Source: Streptomyces glomeratus
GTDB lineage: Bacteria > Actinomycetota > Actinomycetes > Streptomycetales > Streptomycetaceae
Direction of reading: 5' to 3'
Assembly (NCBI RefSeq): GCF_021462825.1
Contig: NZ_JAKEEB010000032.1
Span: forward strand, 1 to 64,000
Length of the DNA stretch: 64,000 nt
The notes below the pieces were generated by a model. The model saw only the letters and a program-made list of their open reading frames with translations. It was not told the DNA's origin and searched no databases. The stretch's first letter is position 1, and each line of letters starts with the position of its first letter. The translations under genes and the position numbers were made by a program. Positions 24,490 through 33,990 of the stretch are shown one piece after another.

Positions 24490-27225
24490 ATGGCGTCGCA
24501 ATCAGACACCGCTCGAGCAGCGTCTCACGGGCTGGACTTCGGGCTCAACGAATGGGTCGTGGACGAGCAGCGACGGCGTTACCTCCACGACCCCGGCTCG
24601 GTCGACCAGACGTGGAGGAACTTCTTCGCCGCTCTGGTGTCCCCGGCCGCCCTGACCGCCTCAGCCCAACACCACAAGGGCACCGACGAGGCGGCGCTCA
24701 GGGCGGTACGGGTCGCGGCGCTCATCCACGCGTATCGCGTGCGCGGGCATCTGATGGCCGGAACGGACCCGCTCATGGCGCGGCCCGCCGCAGCACATCC
24801 GGAGCTCGACATCGCCGCGTTCGGACTTGACGACGCGGACCGGGCGGAGGACTTCGCCGTGGACGGGTTCGCCGGGCGCGCCACGATGACACTCGACGAA
24901 GTGATCGGCGCGTTGCGGGAGTTCTACTGCCGCACCGCCGGGTTCGAGTACATGCACATCCAGGACGCCCGGGAACGCCGCTGGATCCAGCAGCGCGTCG
25001 AGGGCCCGCAGCGCCGCCCGGACCGTGCCGGACAGCTGCGGATCCTCTACCGGTTGGGGGCCGCGGAGGCCTTCGAGACGTTCCTGCAGACCAAGTACGT
25101 GGGCCAGAAGCGGTACTCGCTCGAAGGCGGCGAGTCGGCCATCGTGTTGCTCGACGCCCTGTTGCTCCGCGCCATCGAAGACGGTGTCCAAGAAGCCGTC
25201 ATCGGGATGGCGCACCGCGGTCGGCTCAACGTCCTGGCCAACATCATCGGCAAGTCCTACGGCCAGATATTCGGCGAGTTCGAGGACGCGGTGGACATCC
25301 GGTCGGTCCAGGGCTCGGGAGACGTGAAGTACCACCTCGGCGCGGGGGGCACCTACCGTGCCCTGGACGGCGGCACCATCGCCGTCTCGGTCGTGGCGAA
25401 CCCCTCGCACCTGGAGATCGTGGGGCCGGTGGCCCAGGGCGTGGTGCGCGCCAAGCAGGACCTGGCCGGGGACCAGGGCGAGCCCTTCCCCGTACTGCCG
25501 GTCGTCCTCCACGGCGACGCGGCCTTCGCCGGCCAGGGCGTGGTCGCCGAGACCCTGAACATGTCGCAGCTGCCGGGCTACCGCACGGGCGGGACGGTCC
25601 ACGTGGTCGTCAACAACCAGGTCGGCTTCACCACCCTGCCCGCCAACGGCCGTTCGAGCACGTACGCCACCCATGTGGCACGGATGGTGGAGGCCCCGAT
25701 CTTCCACGTCAACGGCGACGACCCGGAAGCCGTCGACCGCGTCGCACGGATGGCCTTCGACTACCGCCAGACGTTCCACAAGGACGTCGTAGTCGATCTG
25801 GTCTGCTACCGGCGCCACGGGCACAGCGAGGTCGACGACCCGTCCATCACGCAGCCGATGATGTACGAACGCATCGCCGCCAAGGCTTCGGTGCGCACGC
25901 TGTACGCCGCGGCCCTCATACGCCGCGGGGACATCGGCGAGCGGCAGGTGGACAGTGCCCGCCGCAACTACCAGGATCACCTCGAACGGGCCTTCGCCGA
26001 GACCCGGGCGCTGCCCGCTCCCGCACCGGCCGAAGACCTTCCTTGCGCCGACGCCGGACAGGCGGCCACCCAGCGCACGGCGACCGCGATCGACGAGGCG
26101 ACAGCCCGTCAGGTCATCGCATCGCAGACCGACCTGCCGCAGGGCTTCACCGTGCACCCGCGTGTCCTGCCGCAGCTCCACCGGCGTACGGCGACGCTCG
26201 ACACCGGCACCGTCGACTGGGCCACCGCGGAGACACTGGCGATCGGTTCGCTGCTGCTGGAGGGCGTCCCGGTACGGCTGGCCGGACAGGACTCCCGGCG
26301 CGGCACCTTCGGCCAGCGCCACGCCGTACTGACCGACCGGCGCACCGGCGCGGAGCACACGCCGCTGAACTCCCTCAGCCCGCAGGCCGCGAGCTTCGCA
26401 CCGTACGACTCGATGCTGTCCGAACTGGCGGCGCTGGCCTTCGAGTACGGCTATGCGCAGGCCCGTCCGGAAGCCCTGGTGCTGTGGGAGGCCCAGTTCG
26501 GTGACTTCGCCAACGGCGCGCAGACGGTCGTCGACGAGTACATCGCCTCGTCCGAGCAGAAGTGGGGCCAGCGCTCCGCAGTGACCATGCTGCTGCCCCA
26601 CGGCCTGGAGGGCCAGGGTCCGGACCACTCCTCCGCCCGGATCGAACGCTTCCTGCAACTGTGCGCGCAGGACAACATGACCGTGGCCATGCCCTCCCTG
26701 CCGGGCAACTACTTCCATCTGCTCAGGCAGCAGGCGCTGGACGGCCGCAGGCCACTGGTGGTCTTCACCCCGAAGTCGATGCTGCGGTCGAAGGCGGCCG
26801 TCTCCGCCCTGGCCGAGTTCACCCAGGGCGGCTTTCGCCCGGTCCTGCCGGACGACACGACGGACCCGGCCCGTGTCTCGCGCGTCCTGCTGTGCTCGGG
26901 CAAGGTCTTCTACGACCTCGACGCCCACCGGCACGCCGCGGGCACGACCGACACGGCGATCGTCCGCGTGGAGCGCCTCTACCCGTTCCCCCACGAGGAA
27001 CTCGCGGCGGAACTCGCCCGCTTCCCCGCGGCCGCGGACGTGCGGTGGGTGCAGGAGGAGCCGGAGAACCAGGGTGCGTGGTCGTTCCTCGCGCCGCGTC
27101 TGCACCGGCTGACCCGGCGCGCTGTGGAGTGCGTGAGCCGGCCCGAGGCGCCCGCGCCCGCGGTCGGCTCGGCCCGCCGGCACGGCGTCGAGCAGAAGGC
27201 TCTCGTGACATCGGCCTTCCAGTGA
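24490..27225 (+). CDS. sucA: 2-oxoglutarate dehydrogenase E1 component (stand-alone)
   Basis: A 911-residue thiamine-diphosphate enzyme, the length of the E. coli-type E1. Actinobacterial central-metabolism KGD enzymes are longer (about 1200 residues) because they carry an E2-like N-terminal domain; that domain is absent here. Visible motifs include the N-terminal NEWVVDEQRRRYLHDPGSVD, AVIGMAHRGRLNVLANI, HGDAAFAGQGVVAETLNMSQ, VNNQVGFTT, RLAGQDSRRGTFGQRHAVL and a C-terminal VQEEPENQGAW. It decarboxylates 2-oxoglutarate and normally passes succinyl to an E2 partner. No E2 or E3 gene is adjacent. It may be a second copy that borrows core subunits or serves a specialised pathway. Confidence 0.88.
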   Translation: MASQSDTARAASHGLDFGLNEWVVDEQRRRYLHDPGSVDQTWRNFFAALVSPAALTASAQHHKGTDEAALRAVRVAALIHAYRVRGHLMAGTDPLMARPAAAHPELDIAAFGLDDADRAEDFAVDGFAGRATMTLDEVIGALREFYCRTAGFEYMHIQDARERRWIQQRVEGPQRRPDRAGQLRILYRLGAAEAFETFLQTKYVGQKRYSLEGGESAIVLLDALLLRAIEDGVQEAVIGMAHRGRLNVLANIIGKSYGQIFGEFEDAVDIRSVQGSGDVKYHLGAGGTYRALDGGTIAVSVVANPSHLEIVGPVAQGVVRAKQDLAGDQGEPFPVLPVVLHGDAAFAGQGVVAETLNMSQLPGYRTGGTVHVVVNNQVGFTTLPANGRSSTYATHVARMVEAPIFHVNGDDPEAVDRVARMAFDYRQTFHKDVVVDLVCYRRHGHSEVDDPSITQPMMYERIAAKASVRTLYAAALIRRGDIGERQVDSARRNYQDHLERAFAETRALPAPAPAEDLPCADAGQAATQRTATAIDEATARQVIASQTDLPQGFTVHPRVLPQLHRRTATLDTGTVDWATAETLAIGSLLLEGVPVRLAGQDSRRGTFGQRHAVLTDRRTGAEHTPLNSLSPQAASFAPYDSMLSELAALAFEYGYAQARPEALVLWEAQFGDFANGAQTVVDEYIASSEQKWGQRSAVTMLLPHGLEGQGPDHSSARIERFLQLCAQDNMTVAMPSLPGNYFHLLRQQALDGRRPLVVFTPKSMLRSKAAVSALAEFTQGGFRPVLPDDTTDPARVSRVLLCSGKVFYDLDAHRHAAGTTDTAIVRVERLYPFPHEELAAELARFPAAADVRWVQEEPENQGAWSFLAPRLHRLTRRAVECVSRPEAPAPAVGSARRHGVEQKALVTSAFQ

Positions 27226-27306
27226 TCAGCGGCTCGCGCGGTGCGCATCGGCTGCCCACCGCGCGTATCCGTCGGCACCACGGCAGCATCGAGGAGGAGC
27301 AGCGGC

Positions 27307-27890
27307 ATGAGCCTGCTGGCGCGCATCAACCAGCCCGCGGACTTGAGGGGGCTGAGCCATCCAGAGCTGGTCCGGCTGGCCGGGGAGATCCGCGACTTCC
27401 TGGTCCGCCACGTCGCGGCCACGGGAGGCCATCTGGGGCCCAACCCCGGTGTCGTGCAACTGACCCTGGCGCTGCACCGGGTCTTCGACTCCCCGCGCGA
27501 CCGGCTGCTGTGGGACGTCGGGCACCGGGCGTACGTCCACAAGATCGTGACGGGGCGGGCCGGTGACTTCTCCGGCCTGCGACAGCGTGGCGGGCTTTCC
27601 GGATACCCGAGCCGGGAGGAGTCCGCGCACGACCACATCGAGCACTCCCACGCATCGGTGGCCCTGTCGTACGCCGACGGCATGGCCAAGGCCGCACAGC
27701 TCGCAGGAGAGTCGGACCGGCACATCGTCGCCGTCGTCGGCGACGGAGCACTCACCGGCGGGCTGGCCTGGGAGGCCCTCAACAACATCGCGGCGGCACC
27801 GGACCGGCCGGTGGTGATCGTCGTCAACGACGGACGCTCGTACGCACCGACCGTGGGCGGACTCGCCCGGCACCTGGCGGCCCGGATTGG
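27307..27890 (+). pseudogene. dxs: 5'-end fragment of 1-deoxy-D-xylulose-5-phosphate synthase
   Basis: From the ATG at 27307 (GAGGAGCAGCGGC upstream) about 195 residues are clear DXS: LARINQPADLRGLSHPELVR, GGHLGPNPGVVQLTLALHRV, LLWDVGHRAYVHKIVTGR and the ThDP motif VGDGALTGGLAWEALNN. Near 27880-27900, just after NDGRSYAPTVGG, similarity stops and the frame wanders on to a stop at 28053. Two thirds of the usual ~640 residues are missing. Immediately after, a TDT-transporter tail begins in another frame, so a single deletion seems to have joined two genes. The fragment cannot make an active enzyme. Confidence 0.8.
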
Positions 27891-27949
27891 CCACCGCGGC
27901 GGAGACGGCCGCGCGGTGTCCGGGCGGCCGGGAACCGGGTGCGGTACGT

Positions 27950-28658
27950 CGGTGCTCGGGAAGGGCGGCATGCGGGCGCCGCCGGCACCTGGTTCCTGTG
28001 GTCGGTGGGATCGGAGTCGGTGGCGGTCGCGGCGGCATCGCCGGCCCGGGTGACCCCGGGACACGCACTGGCCGTCCTGGCGGTGGTGTGCTGGGCCGTC
28101 GGCCTGACGCAGTACCTGCTGACCGCCGCGCTGGTCCTGGCCCGGCTGCTGGCCCGGCCGGTGCAGCCGGAAGGCCTCATGACGTCCGTATGGATCTTCA
28201 TGGGGGCGGCGGCGATCGCCGCGCTCGCCGGAGTCCGGCTGATCGCACTCCATCCAGGCACCACGATGTTGTCGCGCCCGCTCGTCATCGGGACGTCCGT
28301 TGTCCTGTGGGCGTTCTCAAGCTGGCTGATTCCGCTCCTGGTGGCTCTGGGCGTTTGGCGGCACGCGCTGCCCCGTATCCCGCTGCGCTACGAGCTCGGC
28401 TGGTGGAACCTCGTCTTCCCGGTCGGCATGTATGCGGTCACCACGCATGAGCTGGGACGCGCGACCGCAACCTCGTGGATGACGAGCGTGGGCCGCTGGG
28501 AGGTCTGGATCGCCGTGGTGTTCTGGGCTGTCGTGTACGCCGCCATGGTGACCGCCAGACTCCGGGCCCGCCCCACGACCGCGCACGGATCCGCCGGTGC
28601 GGGGCGGACGGCCCGCCCGGAGAGCACGGCTTCGACGGCACCCGGGGCGCTGCCATAG
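27950..28658 (+). pseudogene. 3'-end fragment of a TDT-family (tellurite-resistance/dicarboxylate) transporter
   Basis: In the frame ending at 28658 the sequence GTWFLWSVGSESVAVAAASP, then VVCWAVGLTQYLLTAALVLA and YELGWWNLVFPVGMYAVTTH, is the C-terminal two thirds of a TehA/SLAC1-like transporter. About 100 N-terminal residues and the start codon are missing. The upstream side is the truncated dxs gene. A distinct, complete relative is encoded convergently at 28756-29835, so this is not a split copy of that gene. Confidence 0.75.
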
Positions 28659-28755
28659 GCACGTGTTGCGATGCGGCGCGAACCCGGCTGCCCGTCGGCA
28701 GACAGCCGGGTTCGCGCGACGCGTCCGTGTTATGCGGAGCGTTGCACGGGCCCTG

Positions 28756-29835
28756 TCAGCGGCGGGCGCGCTCACGCTGCCGGACAGCATGGCGCAGGGA
28801 GTGCCAGGCGACGACCGCCCAGGCGGCGACGAGCAGGGCGTACAGGACGACGGCGATCCAGACGAACAGGTGCGAGCCGGTACGGGCGGCGAGCGCGCTG
28901 GTGCCGGTGACGCAGGCACCAAGGGGGAAGATGAAGGACCACCAGGTGGCTGCGAAGGGCAGCCCTCTGCGGATTTCCCGTACGGTCAGCGCCGTGGCCA
29001 GTACCAGCCACAGCAGGGCGAACCCCCAGATCCCGAGCCCACCCAGGAGCGCTACGACACCACTCCCGCGCGCGTACGGGGCGGGGAGCGCGCTCGGCGC
29101 CGCCGTGGCCAGCGTCCCCAGCGCCGTCACCGCCTGATCCAGCGCCCCCACGCCGATCCACATCGTGGGCACCACCGCACCGCCGGGCGCGTCATGATGC
29201 ACCAGGCGGGTGTAGACCATGGCCAGCACCAGCAGAACCGCGACCAGCCCGAGCCCGAGCATCGAGTAGCAGCCCAGCAGCAGGGCCAGCCGCACCTGCC
29301 CGGCCGGCGCCCGCGGGATGAGCAGCGCGCCTGTCGCGGCGGAGACCAGCGGCGGCACCACCGGTAGCAGCCAGCCGCCGAACGCCGCGTCCGGCGTGAA
29401 ACGGTGCCGGGTGACCATCAGATACGGCACCATGCAGGCGGTGGCAAGACCCAGCACGGTACCGGCCGACCACAGCACCCAGTCCGCATCGACCGCCGCA
29501 CGCTCCCCGATCAGCCGCCGGCCGAGCAGCAGCGTCCCGGCCCCGACGGTGAGCAGAGCCATCGGCGGCGCCCCGAAGAACTGGGCCAGTACCGGATCAC
29601 CGGCATGCACCCGCAGCGTCCGCTGCCCTGTATAGCTGACGGCGAGCACGATCAGCAGCAGCGCGGTCCCCGCCCAGACCACCGTGGCGGCCTCGCCGAG
29701 CCCGGGGAATCCACGCGGCAGCGTGGCCGCAGCGACAGACACGATCCCGCTGCCCATGACGGCCGCGAACCAGCCGGGACCGAGCCGGCCCCGCTCCCTG
29801 CCGTCCCCCTCGTCCGGCTGGTCACGCACATGCAC
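28756..29835 (-). CDS. TDT-family SLAC1/TehA-like transporter
   Basis: About 359 residues from the GTG at 29835. A GTG at 29967 would add 44 low-complexity residues, but family members begin about 20 residues before GPGWFAAVMGSGIVSVAAAT, which favours the shorter form. Ten hydrophobic helices follow in five pairs, as in TehA, Mae1 and SLAC1. Relatives move anions such as dicarboxylates, sulfite or tellurite-related species across the cytoplasmic membrane. The gene is convergent with the truncated transporter to its left and divergent from the GlxA-type regulator on its right. Substrate is not inferable. Confidence 0.75.
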   Translation of the reverse strand: MHVRDQPDEGDGRERGRLGPGWFAAVMGSGIVSVAAATLPRGFPGLGEAATVVWAGTALLLIVLAVSYTGQRTLRVHAGDPVLAQFFGAPPMALLTVGAGTLLLGRRLIGERAAVDADWVLWSAGTVLGLATACMVPYLMVTRHRFTPDAAFGGWLLPVVPPLVSAATGALLIPRAPAGQVRLALLLGCYSMLGLGLVAVLLVLAMVYTRLVHHDAPGGAVVPTMWIGVGALDQAVTALGTLATAAPSALPAPYARGSGVVALLGGLGIWGFALLWLVLATALTVREIRRGLPFAATWWSFIFPLGACVTGTSALAARTGSHLFVWIAVVLYALLVAAWAVVAWHSLRHAVRQRERARR

Positions 29836-30392
29836 GGATGATCTCGGGGCCGAGCGGACCGCGGACGCTCTCGGGGCCGGGCCGACCTGGGACGGGACCG
29901 CTCGGCTGGTACTGGGGTGGGGTGTCACGGCGCGGAGTGCCTTCTCTTGGGGTGTCGGATTCGTCACCGTCCACGACCAGGCACGGTGACGGGCCGGCCG
30001 ACTGGCCGGGCCACACCCAGCAGCTCAGGGACGCGGCCGAGACCGTCGGCCCGTTGGCGCCCTCGACGCTATGGCGAAGCGCGGCTCCCGCCACAGGACA
30101 GCACGCGCCATGACGCCCTCACACCAGGACATCGAGCACCGCGTAGGCCCGTTGCCGGATGCCCCGATGTCCTTGTCCGAGCGTGATGTGGCCACACCTG
30201 TGGCCATGACGAGACGGCAAACGCCCGCTGAACACGGGCGAGGCGCCGAAGCCCGATGCCTCGTTCCACACCACGGAAGGCAGCAGCATGCCGCAGGGAC
30301 GCGGACGACAATCGGCAAGGGCGCGGCAGAGCATCGCCGGGCGGATGATGGTGTCCTCCGATGTGGGCCCCAGTCCGTCCGGGAGGCGCACG
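29836..30392. promoter_or_regulatory. Divergent intergenic region with candidate operators
   Basis: AGGACATCG (30126-30134) and CGATGTCCT (30165-30173) form a 9-bp perfect inverted repeat with a 30-base spacer. TGTGGCCACA (30187-30196) is a perfect palindrome and TGTGGCCA recurs 12 bp later (30199-30206). These lie between a divergent transporter and regulator and are more likely binding sites than terminators. No gene is supported here. Confidence 0.35.
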
Positions 30393-31397
30393 ATGAAGGA
30401 CAGGCCGTCAGGCAGGAAGCCGCTCCTGGTGAGCGTGCTGGTCTTCCCCGGCGTACGGCTGCTCGACGTCACCGGCCCGATCGAGGTGTTCACGACAGCC
30501 AACGAATTCGGCGGCCGCTACCGCGTACACACGGTCTCCCCTGACGGCGCCGACGTGGTCACCGCAGCCGGCACCGGTCTGCGCGTCGACCTCGCTGCCG
30601 CGCAGGTACAGGCGGCCAGCGATGTGGTCGTCATCCCCGGGGGTCCTGAGTGGCCCTCCCTCATCAAGGACGACGCCCTGCTGGACGCCATAAGGGCGCT
30701 CGACGCAGGCAGCTGCCGCACCGCGTCCATCTGCACCGGAGCCTTCCTCCTCGCCGCGGCCGGACTGCTCGACGGACGCAAGGCGACCACGCACTGGCGC
30801 TTCGCCGACCAGCTCGCCCTGCGCTACCCACAGGTGATCGTGGAAGCGGACGCCCTGTTCGTACGCGACGGCCACATCATGACCTCCGCAGGCGTCACCT
30901 CGGGCATCGATCTCTCGCTCGCCCTGGTCGAGGAGCACCTCGGCGCCGATGTCGCCCGCGCTGTGGCCAAGGACATGGTCGTGTTCATGCAGCGGCCGGG
31001 CGGCCAGTCCCAGTTCAGTGTCCGCACCCACACCCCGCGCGCGAGACAGGAGATGCTGCGCCGGGTCCTGGACGCGGTCGCCGAGGACCCGTCTGCCCCA
31101 CACACCCTTGCCGCCATGGCACGCCGGGCGGGTGTGAGCACCCGCCACATGACACGCCTGTTCCACGACGAGATGACCACGACCCCGGCCCGCTACGTCG
31201 AGCAGGTCCGCATGGAAGCCGCCCAGGCGATGCTGGAGGACAGCGACGACCCCATGGCCACGGTGGCCCGGCGCACCGGCTTCGGGTCACCGGAGTCGCT
31301 GCGCCGCGCCTTCACGCGCAACCTGGGCATCACGCCGGGGGCCTACCGAGCACGCTTCCGCACCACGCACACCGCAGGCGACGGCAAACCTGCCTGA
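30393..31397 (+). CDS. GlxA-family AraC-type transcriptional regulator
   Basis: A 334-residue protein. The ATG at 30393 follows GGGAGG by 6 bases. The N-terminal DJ-1/PfpI-like domain (~10-180) contains VLVFPGVRLLDVTGPIEVF and a nucleophile-elbow-like TASICTGAFLLAAAGLLDG. A C-terminal AraC double helix-turn-helix follows (~225-325), with LAAMARRAGVSTRHMTRLFH and VARRTGFGSPESLRRAFTRN. Proteins of this kind usually activate a neighbouring operon in response to a small metabolite. The nearest targets are the SnoaL-like relic and MFS exporter downstream or the TDT transporter across the divergent gap. Confidence 0.87.
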   Translation: MKDRPSGRKPLLVSVLVFPGVRLLDVTGPIEVFTTANEFGGRYRVHTVSPDGADVVTAAGTGLRVDLAAAQVQAASDVVVIPGGPEWPSLIKDDALLDAIRALDAGSCRTASICTGAFLLAAAGLLDGRKATTHWRFADQLALRYPQVIVEADALFVRDGHIMTSAGVTSGIDLSLALVEEHLGADVARAVAKDMVVFMQRPGGQSQFSVRTHTPRARQEMLRRVLDAVAEDPSAPHTLAAMARRAGVSTRHMTRLFHDEMTTTPARYVEQVRMEAAQAMLEDSDDPMATVARRTGFGSPESLRRAFTRNLGITPGAYRARFRTTHTAGDGKPA

Positions 31398-31469
31398 TCC
31401 CCTGGAGGTGTCCGGCGCGCATGGGCAATCGCCGAGATCCGGCACGTCGGCCGTGCCGGACGAGGCCGA

Positions 31470-31706
31470 TCAGACATCCTCAATGGTTCGCCCCGGCATC
31501 GGCTCCGCGAGCGCGGCCCGCCACGCGGGCGTGCCGAGAGGAGCGGCGAAGTACTGCGTCTCGTGGACGACCTGCTGGTCGGCGAATTCCATGACGCTCA
31601 CCGAGTACGAAGGCGCACCGTCGTAGGTGATGACGCATTCGCTCACCCATACATGCGCCTGGCCCGCGATGCGCAGGACGGTGAAGTGCCGGTCGGCCGG
31701 ATGCCC
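31470..31706 (-). pseudogene. SnoaL/NTF2-like protein, C-terminal fragment
   Basis: The minus strand reads ADRHFTVLRIAGQAHVWVSE, then ITYDGAPSYSVSVMEFADQQ and VVHETQYFAAPLGTPAWRAA, ending with TGA at 31470-31472. This is the second half of an NTF2-like (SnoaL) protein. Upstream it meets a run of eight G residues (31704-31711 on the complementary strand) and then an in-frame TAA, so the first half and start are lost. The homopolymer may be the site of a slip or a deletion scar. Confidence 0.6.
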
Positions 31707-31711
31707 CCCCC

Positions 31712-32180
31712 GTTATGTTTTCCGCGGTCCTGCAAGAGGACCGCTGGCCTCCGGGCCCGGCATGACTGTTCCCCCCTGTCGAACGGATGACCGGCGGGAA
31801 GGTCCTACTGCTTTGTACCCCTGGGGCGCTTCTGGATGCTGGGCGAGTGGAGTGTCAGCCCCTATCGGGCGCACCCGGGGTACCGCCGAGGGATGAGGGC
31901 GCAGGGCTGACCCCTCCGTCCCTCCCGGGACACCGCAGGTGCCGACGCCGTTCCCACGAGGCGGCGGCACCCGAAGGCGTTTCAGGCTCGCTCCGGTACC
32001 GATCCTGCAGCGAAGACCGAATGTGCGCCTTCGGTGTCCTTATCCGCGGCCACGCGCACCCGGCGCCTGCGAGTTGAACACCTAAGGAAATCCCGTGGGC
32101 CGGGCCGGCTCGCGCCCTCGCCTCCTAAGACGGCGTCCGGGGGCACGGCGGCGGCCCGACCAAACAGAAGGCGATCAGTG
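31712..32180. other. Gene-free stretch before the MFS exporter
   Basis: Short frames on both strands look random (Arg/Pro/Gly/Ser-rich, no families). The ribosome-binding site AGAAGG lies before the ATG at 32181. I see no promoter or RNA gene that I could defend. Confidence 0.4.
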
Positions 32181-33641
32181 ATGACTGCGATCAGTCCTAC
32201 TCCCGAACCGGATCCGCGCAGGTGGCGCGCGCTCGGGGTCATCTGCCTGGTGCAGGTGATGCTGCTCCTCGATGTGACCGTGGTCAATGTGGCGCTGCCC
32301 CCCATCCAGCACGATCTCGGCTTCACGACCACTGGCCTGGCATGGGTCGTCAACGGCTACACCGTCACCTACGGTGGGCTGCTGATGCTCGGCGGGCGCC
32401 TGGGCGATCTGCTCGGCCGCAGACGCCTCTTCCTGACCGGCTTGGCGATCTTCGCGCTGTCGTCGGCAAGCGCCGGAGCGGCCCAGCAAGCCGGTGTACT
32501 GATCGCCAGCCGCTTCGTACAGGGCGTCGGTGCGGCACTCGTCAGCCCAGCGGCACTGTCCCTGGTGACGCTGCTGTTCACACAGCGGCAGGAAAGGGCA
32601 CGGGCCATGGCCATCTGGAGCGGCCTGGCCGGAGTCGGTGTGGCCCTGGGCGTCGTGCTCTCGGGCGTCATGACCACCATCGCCTCCTGGCGCTGGATAT
32701 TCTTCATCAATCTGCCCATCGCCGCGGTGGCGTTTTTCGCCACCTTCAAGCTCGTCTCCGAAAGCCGGGCCACCAAGCGCGGTCGACCTGACGTCCTCGG
32801 CGCCGTGACGATCACCATCGGTCTGCTCCTGGTCGTGTTCGGTCTCCTGGAGAAGGACGGCCACGCATGGTTCTCGTTCCCTGTCCTGGGCTGCGTCGGG
32901 ATCGGTGTGCTCTGCTTGATCGTTTTCGTGCTGGTGGAGGCCCACGTGGCCCAGCCCCTGGTGCCTCTCGCATTCCTGCGCTCACGTAACCGGAGCATCG
33001 CCAACGTCGTTCGCATCTGCTACTACGTCGGCTTCGCCACCCTCTTCTTCTCGCTGAGCCTGTATGTCCAGCGCATACTGCACTTTTCCCCGCTGAAGAC
33101 CGGATTCGCCTTTGTACCGTTCGGGTTGGTCATTCTCTTCAGCGCCACCGTGATGGCACCACGCCTCCTTCCCCGGTTCGGTCTGCGGGCCCTGAACGGG
33201 GGAGGGCTTGCGGTCACCACCGTCGGCTACATCCTCCTTGCCGGGCTGAGCAGCCACGGCACCTATGCGGCCGACGTACTGCCCGGACTGATCCTCGTGC
33301 CGCTGGGAGGCGGCCTCGTCCTCGTCGGATCCACTGTCGCCGGAGTGGACGGCGCCACCGGTGAGGACGCGGGCATCGCCACCAGCATGAACAATGCGTC
33401 CATGCAGATCGGCAGCGCCATCGGCCTGGCTGCCCTGGTCTCACTGGGCACCGGCCACGCCGCCGTGCTACAGCGTGCGGGCACCGACCCGGTGACCGCC
33501 GCCGCGCACGGTTACGCCTTCAGCTTCGCCATCGCCGCCGGCCTGACGGCCTTCGGTGCGTTCCTCGGCTTCGCCGGAATCCACCCGACACCGGCCGAGA
33601 CTCCGACGGTCAGGACCAGCGCCAAGGAGCGCGTGGTCTGA
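32181..33641 (+). CDS. MFS multidrug exporter, DHA2 (EmrB/QacA) family
   Basis: A 486-residue, 14-helix transporter from the ATG at 32181. Diagnostic stretches are LLLDVTVVNVALPPIQHDLG (motif D1), GGRLGDLLGRRRLFLTGLAI (motif A) and RFVQGVGAALVSPAALSLVT (motif B/C region). These proteins use the proton gradient to expel drugs or natural products. No TetR or MarR gene is adjacent. The closest regulator is the GlxA-type gene about 0.8 kb upstream. Start, length and helix count are all normal. Confidence 0.9.
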   Translation: MTAISPTPEPDPRRWRALGVICLVQVMLLLDVTVVNVALPPIQHDLGFTTTGLAWVVNGYTVTYGGLLMLGGRLGDLLGRRRLFLTGLAIFALSSASAGAAQQAGVLIASRFVQGVGAALVSPAALSLVTLLFTQRQERARAMAIWSGLAGVGVALGVVLSGVMTTIASWRWIFFINLPIAAVAFFATFKLVSESRATKRGRPDVLGAVTITIGLLLVVFGLLEKDGHAWFSFPVLGCVGIGVLCLIVFVLVEAHVAQPLVPLAFLRSRNRSIANVVRICYYVGFATLFFSLSLYVQRILHFSPLKTGFAFVPFGLVILFSATVMAPRLLPRFGLRALNGGGLAVTTVGYILLAGLSSHGTYAADVLPGLILVPLGGGLVLVGSTVAGVDGATGEDAGIATSMNNASMQIGSAIGLAALVSLGTGHAAVLQRAGTDPVTAAAHGYAFSFAIAAGLTAFGAFLGFAGIHPTPAETPTVRTSAKERVV

Positions 33642-33712
33642 CGTGCCGCCGGCGGCGAAAGCGAGAGTCTGCGGCCGCGGCGGGCCTGGCGGAATGGTGC
33701 TGCCGCTGCGTG

Positions 33713-33886
33713 TCAGGGGACATAGTGGGCCCCGCTCGAAGCGGCCGAGTGTGCGCCAGCTGTTCGCGCGAGGGCGGCATTGCCGGGTCTGAGCTTCCAT
33801 CGGCTGCCGCCCCTGCTCCCTCCCGTGGACGCCTCAGGCCCGTCATCCGGCATGACCTTGTGCTTCTCGAAATTCCACTCCGCCAT
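33713..33886 (-). CDS. Possible small protein, 57 residues
   Basis: An ATG at 33886 opens a frame starting MAEWNFEKHKVMPDDGPEAS, charged at first, then Gly/Ser-rich, ending at 33713. The N-terminal composition looks protein-like and codon third positions are partly GC-rich, but there is only a G-run as ribosome-binding site and no known family. It lies between the MFS and DUF6884 genes. Low confidence. Confidence 0.22.
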   Translation of the reverse strand: MAEWNFEKHKVMPDDGPEASTGGSRGGSRWKLRPGNAALARTAGAHSAASSGAHYVP

Positions 33887-33990
33887 CGCCCCCCCGACTC
33901 GACCGCTCGGAGGCGGATCTCCACCAGAACGCGCCGGGCGCGCACATGACCAGTAGTGCTCACATCACACGCACAGGCAGGACAACAGAC

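Noticed and set aside
24661..27183. Minus-strand open frame of about 840 codons opposite the E1 gene
   Set aside because: Composition is that of antisense to a GC-rich gene; the plus strand is an unmistakable E1.
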